64,000 bases of DNA from Roseiarcus sp963809245 (GTDB lineage Bacteria; Pseudomonadota; Alphaproteobacteria; Rhizobiales; Beijerinckiaceae), in the NCBI GenBank assembly GCA_963809245.1, contig CAWEIU010000012.1:248001-312000 (forward strand), in the 5' to 3' direction. This document shows positions 16,430 through 25,464 of the stretch, piece after piece. The stretch's first letter is position 1. The number at the start of each line of letters is the position of its first letter. Below the pieces are notes generated by a model. The model saw only the letters and a program-made list of their open reading frames with translations, did no database searches and was not told the origin of the DNA. The position numbers and the translations under genes are program-made.

Positions 16430-16886
16430 TCACCGGCCTTGCGCGGCGAGCTCCGCCGCTGTGGGAACACGCCCGTTCGGCGTGAGATTGTTCACCAGCC
16501 CAGGCAGGACCTGCGCGAGCTGAGCGAGCAATTCCTGTTCGCTCATCCCAGCCCTCGCCGCGAGTTGGCTGACCGTCTGCTGGCCGAGCGCGCTCCCGAG
16601 TTGGCCGGGCTGAATGGGCATGTTGGCTCCGCTCCCCACCCAGGAATTGACATGCGCCGTCTGGCCGGAGGCTCCGAGCTTGCTCATGAGAATCCGACAA
16701 GCCGTCGAGCAGGCCGCCTCCCCCTGCGGTCGGCGGGGCGGCAGGATCAGCGGGACGGGGCGGCGCCGCGGCCTGTCCGCCTCCTAACATGCGGCCGAGC
16801 AACAGGGCCCCCGCAGCGATCGCGATCGGCTTCGTGAGATCGCCGCCGGGAACGGCGCCCTTGAGAGCGTCATCGAAGAACCCCAT
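16430..16886 (-). pseudogene. YidB/DUF937 family protein, broken by a +1 frameshift
   Basis: The N-terminus MGFFDDALKGAVPGG, the Gly-rich GGGGLLDGLS linker and the C-terminal DUF937 segment (HVNSWVGSGANMPI, LGQQTVSQLAARAGMSEQELLAQLAQVLPGLVNNLTP) lie in two frames. Deleting one of the two A's at 16691-16692 joins them as GLSDLMSKLGASGQ and gives a normal 151-residue YidB-like protein. The family's function is unknown. The disruption sits in the linker, so the downstream part alone is a plausible DUF937 domain with its own ATG at 16687. Confidence 0.82.
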
Positions 16887-17030
16887 GACATCCTCCCTGA
16901 GTTGAGCTTCGTACAGCGAGCCTGCAACCCGGTAAGATTACCGCCTTGTGTTTTGCGCGTCTATGCCGCAACAATCGCCGGCACGGAGCTCGACCGGGCT
17001 CCACACAACGACATCTTTGGGGAGCGCGCC

Positions 17031-17282
17031 ATGGGTCTTTTGAGCTGGCTCATTCTCGGCCTGATCGCAGGCTTCATCGGCAGCAAAATCGTCAACAAGA
17101 CCGGCTCGGGCATGATCATGGACATCGTGCTCGGCGTGGTCGGCGCGATCGTCGGCGGCTATATCGGCAATCTGCTCGGCGTCGGCGGCGTCACCGGGCT
17201 CAATATCTTCAGCCTCGTCCTCGCAGTGATCGGCGCGATCGTCGTTCTGCTCATCTACCGCGCGGTCGCGGCACGAGCCTGA
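17031..17282 (+). CDS. GlsB/YeaQ/YmgE family stress-response membrane protein
   Basis: The 83-residue protein is almost entirely three membrane helices with the family pattern MGLLSWLILGLIAGFIGSKIVNKTGSGMI, then VGAIVGGYIGNLLG and a final VIGAIVVLLIYR helix. These small Gly-rich inner-membrane proteins are induced by stress in many proteobacteria; the mechanism is unknown. The start at 17031 follows GGGGAGCGCGCC; longer in-frame starts lack similarity. Confidence 0.88.
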   Translation: MGLLSWLILGLIAGFIGSKIVNKTGSGMIMDIVLGVVGAIVGGYIGNLLGVGGVTGLNIFSLVLAVIGAIVVLLIYRAVAARA

Positions 17283-17293
17283 GCGAGCCCGGC

Positions 17294-17761
17294 TTACAAG
17301 CTCTTGCGGACGCTCCAGCGCGCCGCGTCGTCGTCGTCGCTCGATTTGGCTTCGACCCATGCGCCGGCCGAGCCGTCGGCGAAGCGCGCCCGCTTCCAGA
17401 ACGGGGCCTGCGTCTTCAGATAGTCCATCACCATTTCGGCGGCCTCGAAGGCGTCGCGCCGATGGGCCGCCGCCGCCGCCACCAGGACGATTTGCTCGCC
17501 CGGCGCGATCGAACCCTGGCGATGCACCGCCGTCAGCCCGAGCAGCGGCCAGCGCGCCTCCGCCGCCGCCGCCACGCGTGCGATTTCGGCCTCGGCCATC
17601 CCGGGATAGTGCTCGATCTCCAGCGCAGCGAGGCAGCCGCCCTCGTCGCGGCACAGGCCGACGAACGTAACGAGCGCGCCGATGTCCCGCCGCCCGGCGC
17701 TGAGCGCCCGCGCCTCCGCCGCCGCGTCGAAATCTTCGCGCTGGACGCGCACGGTCGCCAC
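17294..17761 (-). CDS. moaE: Molybdopterin synthase catalytic subunit
   Basis: MoaE transfers sulfur from MoaD to cyclic pyranopterin monophosphate to make the dithiolene of molybdopterin. The 155 residues contain ALVTFVGLCRD, LEIEHYPGMAE, AAAHRRDAFEAAEMVMDYLKTQAPFWKRA, with the two active-site lysines in the last block. Its start lies three bases after the moaD stop, so both subunits are made together. The C-terminus is slightly long and Asp-rich. Confidence 0.95.
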   Translation of the reverse strand: MATVRVQREDFDAAAEARALSAGRRDIGALVTFVGLCRDEGGCLAALEIEHYPGMAEAEIARVAAAAEARWPLLGLTAVHRQGSIAPGEQIVLVAAAAAHRRDAFEAAEMVMDYLKTQAPFWKRARFADGSAGAWVEAKSSDDDDAARWSVRKSL

Positions 17762-17764
17762 GGC

Positions 17765-18016
17765 TCAGCCGCCCGTCATCGGCGGAAAGAAAGCGATCTC
17801 GCGCGCGCCGGCGATCTTCGCGTCGGGTCCGACGTGCGCCCGGTCGATCGCGACGCGGATCACCTTCGGCTTCTCGAAGGCGTAGGCGTAGCCCTCGCCG
17901 CGCTGCGACATCCAGGCGATCAAATCCTCGACCGTCACCACCTCAGCGGGCGGTTCGATCGCCTCCTCGTCCTTGCCGATTCGCTCGCGCACCCAGGCGA
18001 AATAGACCGCTTTCAT
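17765..18016 (-). CDS. moaD: Molybdopterin synthase sulfur-carrier subunit
   Basis: This 83-residue beta-grasp protein begins MKAVYFAWVRERIGKDEEAI and ends PPMTGG; the C-terminal Gly-Gly is the site that MoeB adenylates and that becomes the thiocarboxylate. It sits immediately upstream of moaE and begins 6 bases after the pgsA stop, so pgsA-moaD-moaE form one unit, an order common in Rhizobiales. Confidence 0.95.
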   Translation of the reverse strand: MKAVYFAWVRERIGKDEEAIEPPAEVVTVEDLIAWMSQRGEGYAYAFEKPKVIRVAIDRAHVGPDAKIAGAREIAFFPPMTGG

Positions 18017-18022
18017 TCGCTT

Positions 18023-18634
18023 TCAACTGTTGCCGACATGGTCGTAGCTGGCCTTCATATAGTCCCAGCCGGTGTAAAGCGTCAGGATGGCGGCCACCCA
18101 CAGCAGCACGGTGCCGATCGAGATCGCGCCGGGCAGGATCGCCTCGCCCGCCGGGCCGGCGATCAGGAAGCCGAGAGCGACCATCTGCACCGCCGTCTTC
18201 CACTTCGCGACCGCCGTGACCGGCATCGGCACGCGCAGCTCCGCGAGATATTCGCGCAAGCCGGAAACCAGAATTTCGCGGCAGAGAATGACGATCGCGG
18301 CCCAGAGGGAGCGGCCGCCCACGGTGCGGTCGGCGGTGAGCGCCAGCAACACCGCCGCGACGAGCAGCTTGTCGGCGATCGGATCGAGCATCCGGCCGAG
18401 CGAGGATTGCTGCGACCAGGCGCGAGCGAGATAGCCGTCGAAGAAATCGGTGATCGCCGCTGCGATATAGATCGCCAGCGCGCTCCAGCGCGCCCACGGC
18501 TCGGTCGGCCAGAACAGCAAAGCGACGACGAGCGGAACCGCCGCCACCCGACCATAGGTCAAAAGGTTCGGCAGGCTCCAGTTGCGACTGGCGACGCGGG
18601 CGGGGGTATCGGCCATGGGCTCGCCAAAAGACAT
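18023..18634 (-). CDS. pgsA: CDP-diacylglycerol-glycerol-3-phosphate 3-phosphatidyltransferase
   Basis: PgsA makes phosphatidylglycerol phosphate at the inner membrane. The CDP-alcohol phosphotransferase motif is complete (DFFDGYLAR, eight residues, then G, LDP and D), and four to six membrane spans are predicted. WSLPNLLTYGRVAAVPLV is the usual N-terminal start of the family. I take the start at 18634 (MSFGEPM), behind GGAGTG; an earlier ATG at 18700 adds non-conserved residues. It is the first gene of pgsA-moaD-moaE. Confidence 0.92.
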   Translation of the reverse strand: MSFGEPMADTPARVASRNWSLPNLLTYGRVAAVPLVVALLFWPTEPWARWSALAIYIAAAITDFFDGYLARAWSQQSSLGRMLDPIADKLLVAAVLLALTADRTVGGRSLWAAIVILCREILVSGLREYLAELRVPMPVTAVAKWKTAVQMVALGFLIAGPAGEAILPGAISIGTVLLWVAAILTLYTGWDYMKASYDHVGNS

Positions 18635-18769
18635 CTTGCGGCGCACTCCGTCAATAGACGCGTTCGACGCTCCACATGGGGAATATCTGGGGATGATCAA
18701 CTCAACGACAACGGCGCCGCGGCGCTTTGGTCTAATGTCGCGTCAGACCGGCTGGTGAGGAGCTCCGCA

Positions 18770-19399
18770 ATGTCCAACGTCCACGTCGTCGAGCACCCGC
18801 TGGTGCAGCACAAGCTGACGCTGATGCGCGACAGGACCGTCTCCACCAAAGGGTTCCGCCAGCTCCTGAACGAGATCGGCATGTTGCTGTGCTATGAGGT
18901 GACGCGCGATCTCCCCATCGAACTCGTCGAGGTCGAAACGCCGCTCGCCACCACGATGAAGCCGATGATCGCCGGCAAGAAGCTGGTTTTCGCGCCCATC
19001 CTGCGCGCCGGCGTCGGCTTTCTCGACGGCATGCTCAATCTCGTGCCCAGCGCGCGCGTCGCCCATATCGGGCTTTACCGCGATCCGAACACGCTGGAGG
19101 CGGTCGAGTACTACTTCAAAGCGCCCACCGACATCGCCGATCGACTCGTCATCGTGATGGACCCGATGCTCGCCACCGCGAATTCGGCGGTCGCCGCGAT
19201 CGACCGCCTGAAGGGCCGCGGCGTCAAGGACATCCGATTCGTCTGTCTGCTGGCCGCCCCGGAGGGCGTCGCCCGGCTCTCGAGCGCGCATCCCGACGTG
19301 CAGATCTGGACCGCCTCGATCGACGAGAAGCTCAACGACCACGGCTATATCGTGCCCGGCCTCGGCGACGCGGGCGACCGGATGTTCGGGACGAAGTAG
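18770..19399 (+). CDS. upp: Uracil phosphoribosyltransferase
   Basis: The 209-residue cytosolic salvage enzyme makes UMP from uracil and PRPP. It begins MSNVHVVEHPLVQHKLTLMRD and carries the PRPP loop VIVMDPMLATANSA, the FAPILRAGVGFLDGM segment and the uracil-binding C-terminus HGYIVPGLGDAGDRMFGTK. A GAGGAG site lies ahead of the ATG. It is divergent from pgsA with about 135 bases between them. Confidence 0.97.
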   Translation: MSNVHVVEHPLVQHKLTLMRDRTVSTKGFRQLLNEIGMLLCYEVTRDLPIELVEVETPLATTMKPMIAGKKLVFAPILRAGVGFLDGMLNLVPSARVAHIGLYRDPNTLEAVEYYFKAPTDIADRLVIVMDPMLATANSAVAAIDRLKGRGVKDIRFVCLLAAPEGVARLSSAHPDVQIWTASIDEKLNDHGYIVPGLGDAGDRMFGTK

Positions 19400-19414
19400 A
19401 AGTCCCCTGCCCGC

Positions 19415-19999
19415 TCAGCCCTCGATCGTGATCGTGATGCGTTTGCCCGCAGTCAGATTGACGGTCGAGCCGTCGACAGGCGCGTTCTTCGCATCCGACG
19501 GCGTCAACTGCTGCATCATCCGGTAGCGGTCGAGGTAAAGCGCGAGCTGGGCAATTCTGCCCTTGCCGTCCAGGGTGAAGACGGCGAAGGCCGGGACATT
19601 CATCGTATGGACTTTGTCGGGGTGAATGTTCGACAGCGGCGGCGAATAGAACTGGTGTCCCTGCGGGAACCACTTCGCGTGATGCCGTCCCGCGAGCACC
19701 GTCTGAACCCCGACCGTCTTGGGCGAATCCCCGCCTGGCGACTCGAGCCACGGCGCTCCGGCGAGCGGGGTCAGCGTCAAGTCGGGAAAGGTGGTGAAGA
19801 GTTGTTGAAACAGCTCGGCGACATGGGCCTTTCCGACATATTGCGGCCCATGCTCCGTGATGCCGACCGACGGAACTTTCCGCGACCCATCCTCCGCAGA
19901 GAAGACGCGTCCGACAAGGTAGTCGACGTCGTGATGGTGTGGCGACTTAGCGTCGCTAAGAACTTCAAAGAACTCGTTCGGACCTGCCCCGCTGCTCAT
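19415..19999 (-). CDS. NTF2-like/SnoaL-type protein
   Basis: The 194 residues include EHGPQYVGKAHVAELFQQLFTTFPDLTLTP, which is the cone-shaped NTF2/SnoaL fold signature, and a second half with AFAVFTLDGKGRIAQLALYLDRYRMM. SnoaL-like proteins act as small-molecule cyclases or isomerases or simply bind ligands. No signal peptide is present, so it should be cytosolic. It converges on upp with a 15-base gap. No partner gene suggests a substrate. Confidence 0.7.
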   Translation of the reverse strand: MSSGAGPNEFFEVLSDAKSPHHHDVDYLVGRVFSAEDGSRKVPSVGITEHGPQYVGKAHVAELFQQLFTTFPDLTLTPLAGAPWLESPGGDSPKTVGVQTVLAGRHHAKWFPQGHQFYSPPLSNIHPDKVHTMNVPAFAVFTLDGKGRIAQLALYLDRYRMMQQLTPSDAKNAPVDGSTVNLTAGKRITITIEG

Positions 20000-20112
20000 G
20001 ATGAGCCTCCCTGAACGTGGCGCGAAAAGCGCTAATCCTTGGGAAATATAGGTCGCGACAAATTGGCAAGAACGTCATTCAAAGCTAGCCTTCTGCTTTG
20101 AATTTTGTCAAG

Positions 20113-23100
20113 ATGAGCCGGCTCAGCCTGTGTTTGGTGCAGATGCGCAACCAGGAAATCGACCACAGCGGAGGCGCTTTTGTCGGCCGGCTGCGCGAGC
20201 TCGCGGAACTTCGCGCGGGCATCGATGGAGCGTTGGCCGGGCGCGGGCGTCTGATGACGATCGCCGGCGAGCCCGGCGTCGGCAAAAGCCGTCTCGCCGA
20301 TGAAGCGGCCTCGCTGGCCGCCGGTCAGGGAATGCGTGTCCTGTGGGGCCGGTGCTGGGAACACGGCGGCGCGCCCGCCTACTGGCCGTGGATGCAGGTC
20401 TTGCGCGACCTCACGAAGGGGGCCGAGCCGATCCTGCTCTCCGACTGGATGGGACCCGGCGCCGCGGAGATCGCGCAGATCGTGCCCGAACTGCACGATC
20501 AGATGGCCGATCTCCGCGAATTGCCGAGCGCCGCGCTGGCGCAGCCGGAGAAGGCGCGGTTTCGCCTGTTCGACGCGGTCGTCTCGTTCTTGCGCAAGGC
20601 CGCCGAAGCCAAGCCTCTGCTCATTCTGCTGGACGATCTGCACGCCGCCGATCCGACCTCGCTGCTGATGCTGATCGCCTTGTCGCGGCACGTGCGGGCG
20701 ACCCGCACGGTGGTCATCGGCACCTACCGGGAGGTGGAGATCGAGCAGAGCCCCGAACTCGCGGCGCTGATTGCGGAGGCGGAGCGCGAAGGCGTCAAGT
20801 TCCCGCTGCGCGGATTGGACGAGCGCGAAATCGAGGAATTCATCGAGCGCGCCTGGGGCGTCACCGACGCCGCTACGCTGGTGAATTCGCTGCTCGACAT
20901 CACAGACGGCAATCCATTTTTCCTCGGCGAGATCCTTCGTCAGATGGCGGCGGAGGGACAACTCGCGGGCGACCTGTCGAAAGCGCCGAGCCAGCTCAGC
21001 ATCCCGCACGGCGTGAGCGAATTCATCAAGCGGCTCACCCAGCCGCTCGCCGCGGAGACCTACGACCTGCTCAGCGCCGCCTCGGTGATCGGCCGCGAAT
21101 TCGATCTCGCCACGCTCGAAGCCGCCAGCCAGGCGCCGCGCGACAACCTGATCGAGCGTCTCGACGAGGCCGCGACGCTCAAACTCATCAACGAGGTCCG
21201 CGGCGCCGCGGGCCGCTACAGCTTCCGGCACGCGCTGATTCGCGAGGCGCTTTACGACGGCCTGCCGGCCGGCCGGCGCCGCCGGCTGCACTGCGCCGTC
21301 GCCGAGGCGATTCGCGCCATGAGCGGCCCAACCGGGCCGTTCGCCGAGATCGCCTATCACTACTGCCAAGGCGCCTCGCATGGCGTCGCGGATCTCGCGG
21401 TCGAATTCTCGCGCAAGGCGGCCCGGACGGCGGAGAGGCAACTCGCCTACGAGCATGCGGCCCGTCATCTCAGCAATGCAATCGACGTTCTCGGACTACG
21501 GCGAGGCTCGGACGACCGTCTCTATGCGGAGCTCCTGTGCGAACTCGGCGAGGCGCAATTCAAGACTGGCGACCTCGCCGCATCGCGAAAGACCTGCCTC
21601 ACGGCGGCGGACGTCGCGCGCCGCACCGACCAGCCCGCGCTGTTCGCCCGCGCGGTGGTCGCGGCAGGCCGGGGCGTCAGCAATTCCGGCGTGACGGACC
21701 GCAGCCTCGTGCTGCTGCTCAACGAGGCGCACGAGCGGCTCGACGAAGCGGACAGCCCTTTGCGCGCGCAGGCGCTGGCGCGGCTGGGGATGGAGCTCTA
21801 CTGGTCGGAGCCGCAACAGGCGGTCGCGCTCTGCCAGCAAGCCGTCGAGATGGCGAGGCGGCTCGGCGATCCCCACACGCTGATCGTCGCGCTGTGGGGC
21901 CGGCATCTCGCGATGCGGGGCCCGGACAGCCTCGAGCAGCGGCTTGCGGACACGCGCGAGGCGATCGCCATCGCGGAGCGCGCCGGCGAGCGCGATTTCG
22001 CGCTCGAGGCGCGCTTCTACGGGATCGCCGATCTGATCGAGGCCGGCGATGTCATCGGCGCCGACGTCGCGCTGAGCGAATATCTCGCCGCGGAAGCGGA
22101 ACTGCGCGACCGCTACACCCGCGGATTGTTGCTGCGCGGCATGCGCGCGCTGATGGACGGACGCCTCGACGAATCGGCGGCGCTCGCGCAGCAGGCTTTC
22201 GTCGGCGGCCAGCAGAGCGGGCGTCCGCTGGCCCTGAATTCCTACCTCATTCAGCACGGCATGACGTTGTGGGAGCGTGGGCGTCTGGGCGAACTCGAAG
22301 GGCCGCTGAGAGCCTTCATCTCCCAGAATCCGCTGATCGTGTTCAGCCGATGCGGATTGCAGCTCTGCCTGCTGCAGCTTGGTCGGCGGGAGGAAGCGCG
22401 GATCGAGTTCGACAGCCTGGCCGAGAACGAATTCCGCCAAGTTCCGCGCGACTGGAACTGGCTGCCGTCGATGTTCGTCCTGGCCGACATCTGCGCCGAC
22501 CTCGGCGCAGCGGAGCACGCTCAGACCCTCTATCGTCTGCTCGCGCCCTACGCCTCGCAAAACGCCGTGCTGGGATACGTCTATTCCTACGGCTCGGTGG
22601 CGTTCGCGCTTGGGCGGCTCGCCGGGCTGCGGGGCGAGTTCGACGCTGCGGCGGCGCATTTCGAGGCGGCTCTCGCCGCCAATCGCCGAATCCGGGGAAC
22701 CGTCTGCCTCGCGCATACCCAGTGCGAATTCGCCCGCCTGCTGCTCGCGCGCGGCGCAAGCGGAGATCGCCCGCGCGCCCTGGAGCTCCTGGCGTCAGCG
22801 CGGCAGACCGGCGAGGCGCTCGATCTCGGCCGCCTCAAGGCGAAGCTCGAAGGCCTCGCCGCCGAAGCGCAAGCCCGCGCAGCGAGCGGAGCCGACGGCG
22901 CGCGCGAGGCCGACCGCGCTGACGCCTCCTCCCCGGCCCGCGTCGCCTTGCAGCCGCACGAGGCCGACGCAGTCGAGGCCGTGGTCGCAGCGGCGATCGC
23001 GCGCGCCCGCGACCTCAGCGCGCAGGCCGCGTTCGAGGGCACGGTCACGATCCTCTTCTCGGACATCGAGGAATTGACCTCGCTCTACGAGCGACTGGGC

Positions 23101-23538
23101 GACCTGCGCGCCCATGAAATCCTTCGCATCCACAACGAGATCGTGCGCCAGCAGATCGCTGCCCATCGCGGCACCGAAGTCAAGGCGCTCGGCGACAGCT
23201 TCATGGTCGCATTTTCCAGCGCCCGGCGCGCGGCGCTCTGCGCGATCGCGGTGCAGCGCTCGTTCGCCGCCTATTGCGAACGGCATCCCGAGCTGCCGAT
23301 CCGGGTGCGGATCGGCCTGCACGTCGGCGAGGCGATCAACGAATTGGCCGACTATTTCGGCAAGGCGGTGATTCTCGCCGCGCGAATTGCGGGGCTCGCG
23401 CGGGGCGGTCAGATCCTCACGTCGTCGACCTTGCGCGATCTGGCGGCGAACGCCGGCGATCTGCGCTTCACCGCGATGGGCGATCGGGAGCTCAAGGGCC
23501 TCGCCGGCGCTCACCGGATCTTCGAAATCGTCTGGTGA
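20113..23538 (+). CDS. Multidomain signalling protein: STAND-like ATPase, TPR region and C-terminal class III cyclase domain
   Basis: About 1141 residues. An AAA/predicted-ATPase domain comes first, with Walker A GEPGVGKS (about residues 52-59) and Walker B LLILLDDLHAAD. A winged-helix-like spacer and a long helical TPR-type middle follow (about 400-900). A class III nucleotide cyclase domain closes the protein (from about 975). The cyclase keeps both metal aspartates (FSDIEE, LGDSF) and the Lys before GD, but the usual Asn of the VNxAAR motif is Ile (GKAVILAARI), so catalysis is doubtful. In this family the cyclase is more often N-terminal. Start is uncertain among TTG 20098, ATG 20113 and ATG 20143; none has a good ribosome site. 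Confidence 0.85.
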   Translation: MSRLSLCLVQMRNQEIDHSGGAFVGRLRELAELRAGIDGALAGRGRLMTIAGEPGVGKSRLADEAASLAAGQGMRVLWGRCWEHGGAPAYWPWMQVLRDLTKGAEPILLSDWMGPGAAEIAQIVPELHDQMADLRELPSAALAQPEKARFRLFDAVVSFLRKAAEAKPLLILLDDLHAADPTSLLMLIALSRHVRATRTVVIGTYREVEIEQSPELAALIAEAEREGVKFPLRGLDEREIEEFIERAWGVTDAATLVNSLLDITDGNPFFLGEILRQMAAEGQLAGDLSKAPSQLSIPHGVSEFIKRLTQPLAAETYDLLSAASVIGREFDLATLEAASQAPRDNLIERLDEAATLKLINEVRGAAGRYSFRHALIREALYDGLPAGRRRRLHCAVAEAIRAMSGPTGPFAEIAYHYCQGASHGVADLAVEFSRKAARTAERQLAYEHAARHLSNAIDVLGLRRGSDDRLYAELLCELGEAQFKTGDLAASRKTCLTAADVARRTDQPALFARAVVAAGRGVSNSGVTDRSLVLLLNEAHERLDEADSPLRAQALARLGMELYWSEPQQAVALCQQAVEMARRLGDPHTLIVALWGRHLAMRGPDSLEQRLADTREAIAIAERAGERDFALEARFYGIADLIEAGDVIGADVALSEYLAAEAELRDRYTRGLLLRGMRALMDGRLDESAALAQQAFVGGQQSGRPLALNSYLIQHGMTLWERGRLGELEGPLRAFISQNPLIVFSRCGLQLCLLQLGRREEARIEFDSLAENEFRQVPRDWNWLPSMFVLADICADLGAAEHAQTLYRLLAPYASQNAVLGYVYSYGSVAFALGRLAGLRGEFDAAAAHFEAALAANRRIRGTVCLAHTQCEFARLLLARGASGDRPRALELLASARQTGEALDLGRLKAKLEGLAAEAQARAASGADGAREADRADASSPARVALQPHEADAVEAVVAAAIARARDLSAQAAFEGTVTILFSDIEELTSLYERLGDLRAHEILRIHNEIVRQQIAAHRGTEVKALGDSFMVAFSSARRAALCAIAVQRSFAAYCERHPELPIRVRIGLHVGEAINELADYFGKAVILAARIAGLARGGQILTSSTLRDLAANAGDLRFTAMGDRELKGLAGAHRIFEIVW

Positions 23539-23559
23539 GGCGCGCGAGGCGGCCGCTTC

Positions 23560-23695
23560 CCGTCATTGCGAGCGGAGCGAAGCGATCCGGCGATCGAAGT
23601 CTCGCCAGCAAGTCGCGAGTTGTTCCGTGGGCGCCTCAATCGCCGACGCCTCGATTTCTGGATCGCCGCGCTTCGCTCGCGATGACGACGACAGG
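23560..23695. repeat. Dispersed inverted repeat, family B (copy 2)
   Basis: Bounded by GTCATTGCGAGCGGAGCGAAGCG and CGCGCTTCGCTCGCGATGACG, with core segments such as GGGCGCCTCAATCG shared with copy 1 at 12.2 kb in the opposite orientation. It lies in the gap between the ATPase-cyclase gene and the convergent pheA gene. Confidence 0.85.
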
Positions 23696-23720
23696 GGTCC
23701 AGTTCAACCTACGACGGCCG

Positions 23721-24581
23721 CTACTCCGCGCCCTTCTGCGTCTCGACGCGGAAAGGATGGGCGGGATAGACGCCGAGAATGCGCAATTCGCGCGAGAAGA
23801 ACTCGAGCTCTTCGAGCGCGCGCTTGAGCGGCAGGTCGTCGGGATGGCCGTCGACGTCGGCGAGAAACTGCGTGGCGGTGAATTCGCCCTCGACCATATA
23901 GCTCTCAAGCTTGGTCATGTTGACGCCGTTGGTGGCGAAGCCGCCGAGCGCCTTGTAGAGCGCCGCCGGCACGTTGCGCACCCGGAACACGAAGGTCGTG
24001 ACGAGCGGACCGTTGTTTGCCGCCGACCAGCTCGGCGCATTGGCGAGCACGACGAAGCGGGTCGTGTTGTGGGCTGCGTCCTCGACGTCGGCGGCGAGCG
24101 TCTTCAGGCCGTAGATCTCGCCGGCGAGCTGGGTCGCGAGCGAGGCGCGCGTCGGATCGCGCCATTCCGCGACTTCGCGCGCCGAGCCGGCGGTGTCGCT
24201 GGCGACGACCGGCGTCAGGCCGTGTTTGCGGATGATCTTGCGGCACTGGCCGAGCGCGTGGATGTGGCTGTGGACGCTGCGCAGACCGTCGAGCTTCGCG
24301 CCCTCGACCGCCAGAAGCTGGAAATGGATCGGCAGAAACGTCTCGCCGACGATGTGCAGCGCGGACGCCGGCAGCAGGGTGTGGATGTCGGCGACGCGGC
24401 CGGCGATCGAATTCTCGATCGGGATCATGCCGAGATCGGCGCGCCCTTCCTGCAACGCGGCGAAGGCGTCCTCGAAGGTGGCGCAAGGCAGCGGCTCATG
24501 GTCGGGATAGTTGTCGATGCAGGCGATGTGCGAATTGGCGCCCGGCTCGCCCTGATAGGCGATCGTCTTGGTCTGGGTCAT
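23721..24581 (-). CDS. pheA: Prephenate dehydratase (monofunctional, with ACT domain)
   Basis: This 286-residue enzyme of phenylalanine synthesis converts prephenate to phenylpyruvate. The catalytic part contains AYQGEPGANSHIA, IPIENSIAGRV and the C-terminal NTTRFVVL (the Thr-Arg-Phe motif). The ACT regulatory domain follows with GALYKAL-like VPAALYKALGGFATNGVNMTKLES (about residues 205-228), which binds phenylalanine for feedback inhibition. Its ATG overlaps the kdsB stop (ATGA), as in many Rhizobiales. Confidence 0.96.
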   Translation of the reverse strand: MTQTKTIAYQGEPGANSHIACIDNYPDHEPLPCATFEDAFAALQEGRADLGMIPIENSIAGRVADIHTLLPASALHIVGETFLPIHFQLLAVEGAKLDGLRSVHSHIHALGQCRKIIRKHGLTPVVASDTAGSAREVAEWRDPTRASLATQLAGEIYGLKTLAADVEDAAHNTTRFVVLANAPSWSAANNGPLVTTFVFRVRNVPAALYKALGGFATNGVNMTKLESYMVEGEFTATQFLADVDGHPDDLPLKRALEELEFFSRELRILGVYPAHPFRVETQKGAE

Positions 24582-25321
24582 GGGTTCTTCCTGGGGGCCA
24601 GCATCTCACGAGCGCGGCGCAAATCCTCGGGGGTGTCGACGCCCAGCGGCGCGACGTCCACCAGCGAAACGTCGATCCGCATGCCCGCCTCGAGCGCGCG
24701 CAATTGCTCGAGCTTCTCGCGCCGCTCGAGCGGCGAGGGCGCCAGCGTGACGAAACGCGCGAGCGCCTCGCGGCGATAGGCGTAGAGCCCGATGTGATGC
24801 AGCAGCGGCCCCTCGCCCCAAGGCGCCCGCGCGCGGGTAAAATAGAGCGCGCGCAGCCGGCCCGGCGCCACCTCGGTCCCCACAACCTTCACGACGTTCG
24901 GGTTGTCTCGCTCCGCTTCGCGCGTGATCGGCGTCGCGAGGGTCGCGATGTCGACTTGCGTATCGTTCAGCGGGCCGACCGCGGCGCGCACCGCCTCCCG
25001 CTCGATCGTCGGCAGATCGCCCTGCACGTTGACGATGACGTCGTGGCGGCGGTCAGGATCGAAGGCGCAGAGCGCCTCATAGATGCGGTCCGAGCCGGAG
25101 GCGTGATCGGCGCGCGTCAGCACCGCGCGGCCGCCGACAGCCTCGACCGCTTCGACAATCGCAGGATCGTCCGCCGCGACGAGCGCGGGACCGACGTCGG
25201 CCTCCACCGCGCGGCGCCACACATGCGCGATCATCGGCTCGCCGTGGATGTCCGCCAGCGGTTTGCCGGGAAGGCGCGTCGAGGCCATTCGTGCGGGAAT
25301 GAGGACGAGAGGACGGATCAT
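24578..25321 (-). CDS. kdsB: 3-deoxy-manno-octulosonate cytidylyltransferase
   Basis: KdsB activates Kdo as CMP-Kdo for lipopolysaccharide inner core. Start ATG 25321 gives MIRPLVLIPARMASTRLPGKPLADI, the conserved nucleotide-binding N-terminus; the longer frame to 25447 runs into the cycM upstream region. Further motifs are ADHASGSDRIYEAL, IVNVQGDLP and HIGLYAYRREAL. Length 247 residues is normal. It is translationally coupled to pheA and divergent from cycM. Confidence 0.95.
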   Translation of the reverse strand: MIRPLVLIPARMASTRLPGKPLADIHGEPMIAHVWRRAVEADVGPALVAADDPAIVEAVEAVGGRAVLTRADHASGSDRIYEALCAFDPDRRHDVIVNVQGDLPTIEREAVRAAVGPLNDTQVDIATLATPITREAERDNPNVVKVVGTEVAPGRLRALYFTRARAPWGEGPLLHHIGLYAYRREALARFVTLAPSPLERREKLEQLRALEAGMRIDVSLVDVAPLGVDTPEDLRRAREMLAPRKNP

Positions 25322-25464
25322 GAGCGGTGTTGAGCCTACGCGCGCCAAAAAACGCAATGCCGCCGCGCTTATACGTGTTGCCAAGGCCCGCGCAAAGCGG
25401 CTAATCAAGCTCAACTGCGGAACGGCAAGTTCCGTAACGGACGTCATAGGGGGCTGATTCGCGC

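Noticed and set aside
14832..16523. A 563-codon frame starting before aspC and running past its end
   Set aside because: It joins the true first 102 aspC codons to out-of-frame sequence after the inserted A. The conserved C-terminal part lies in the other frame.
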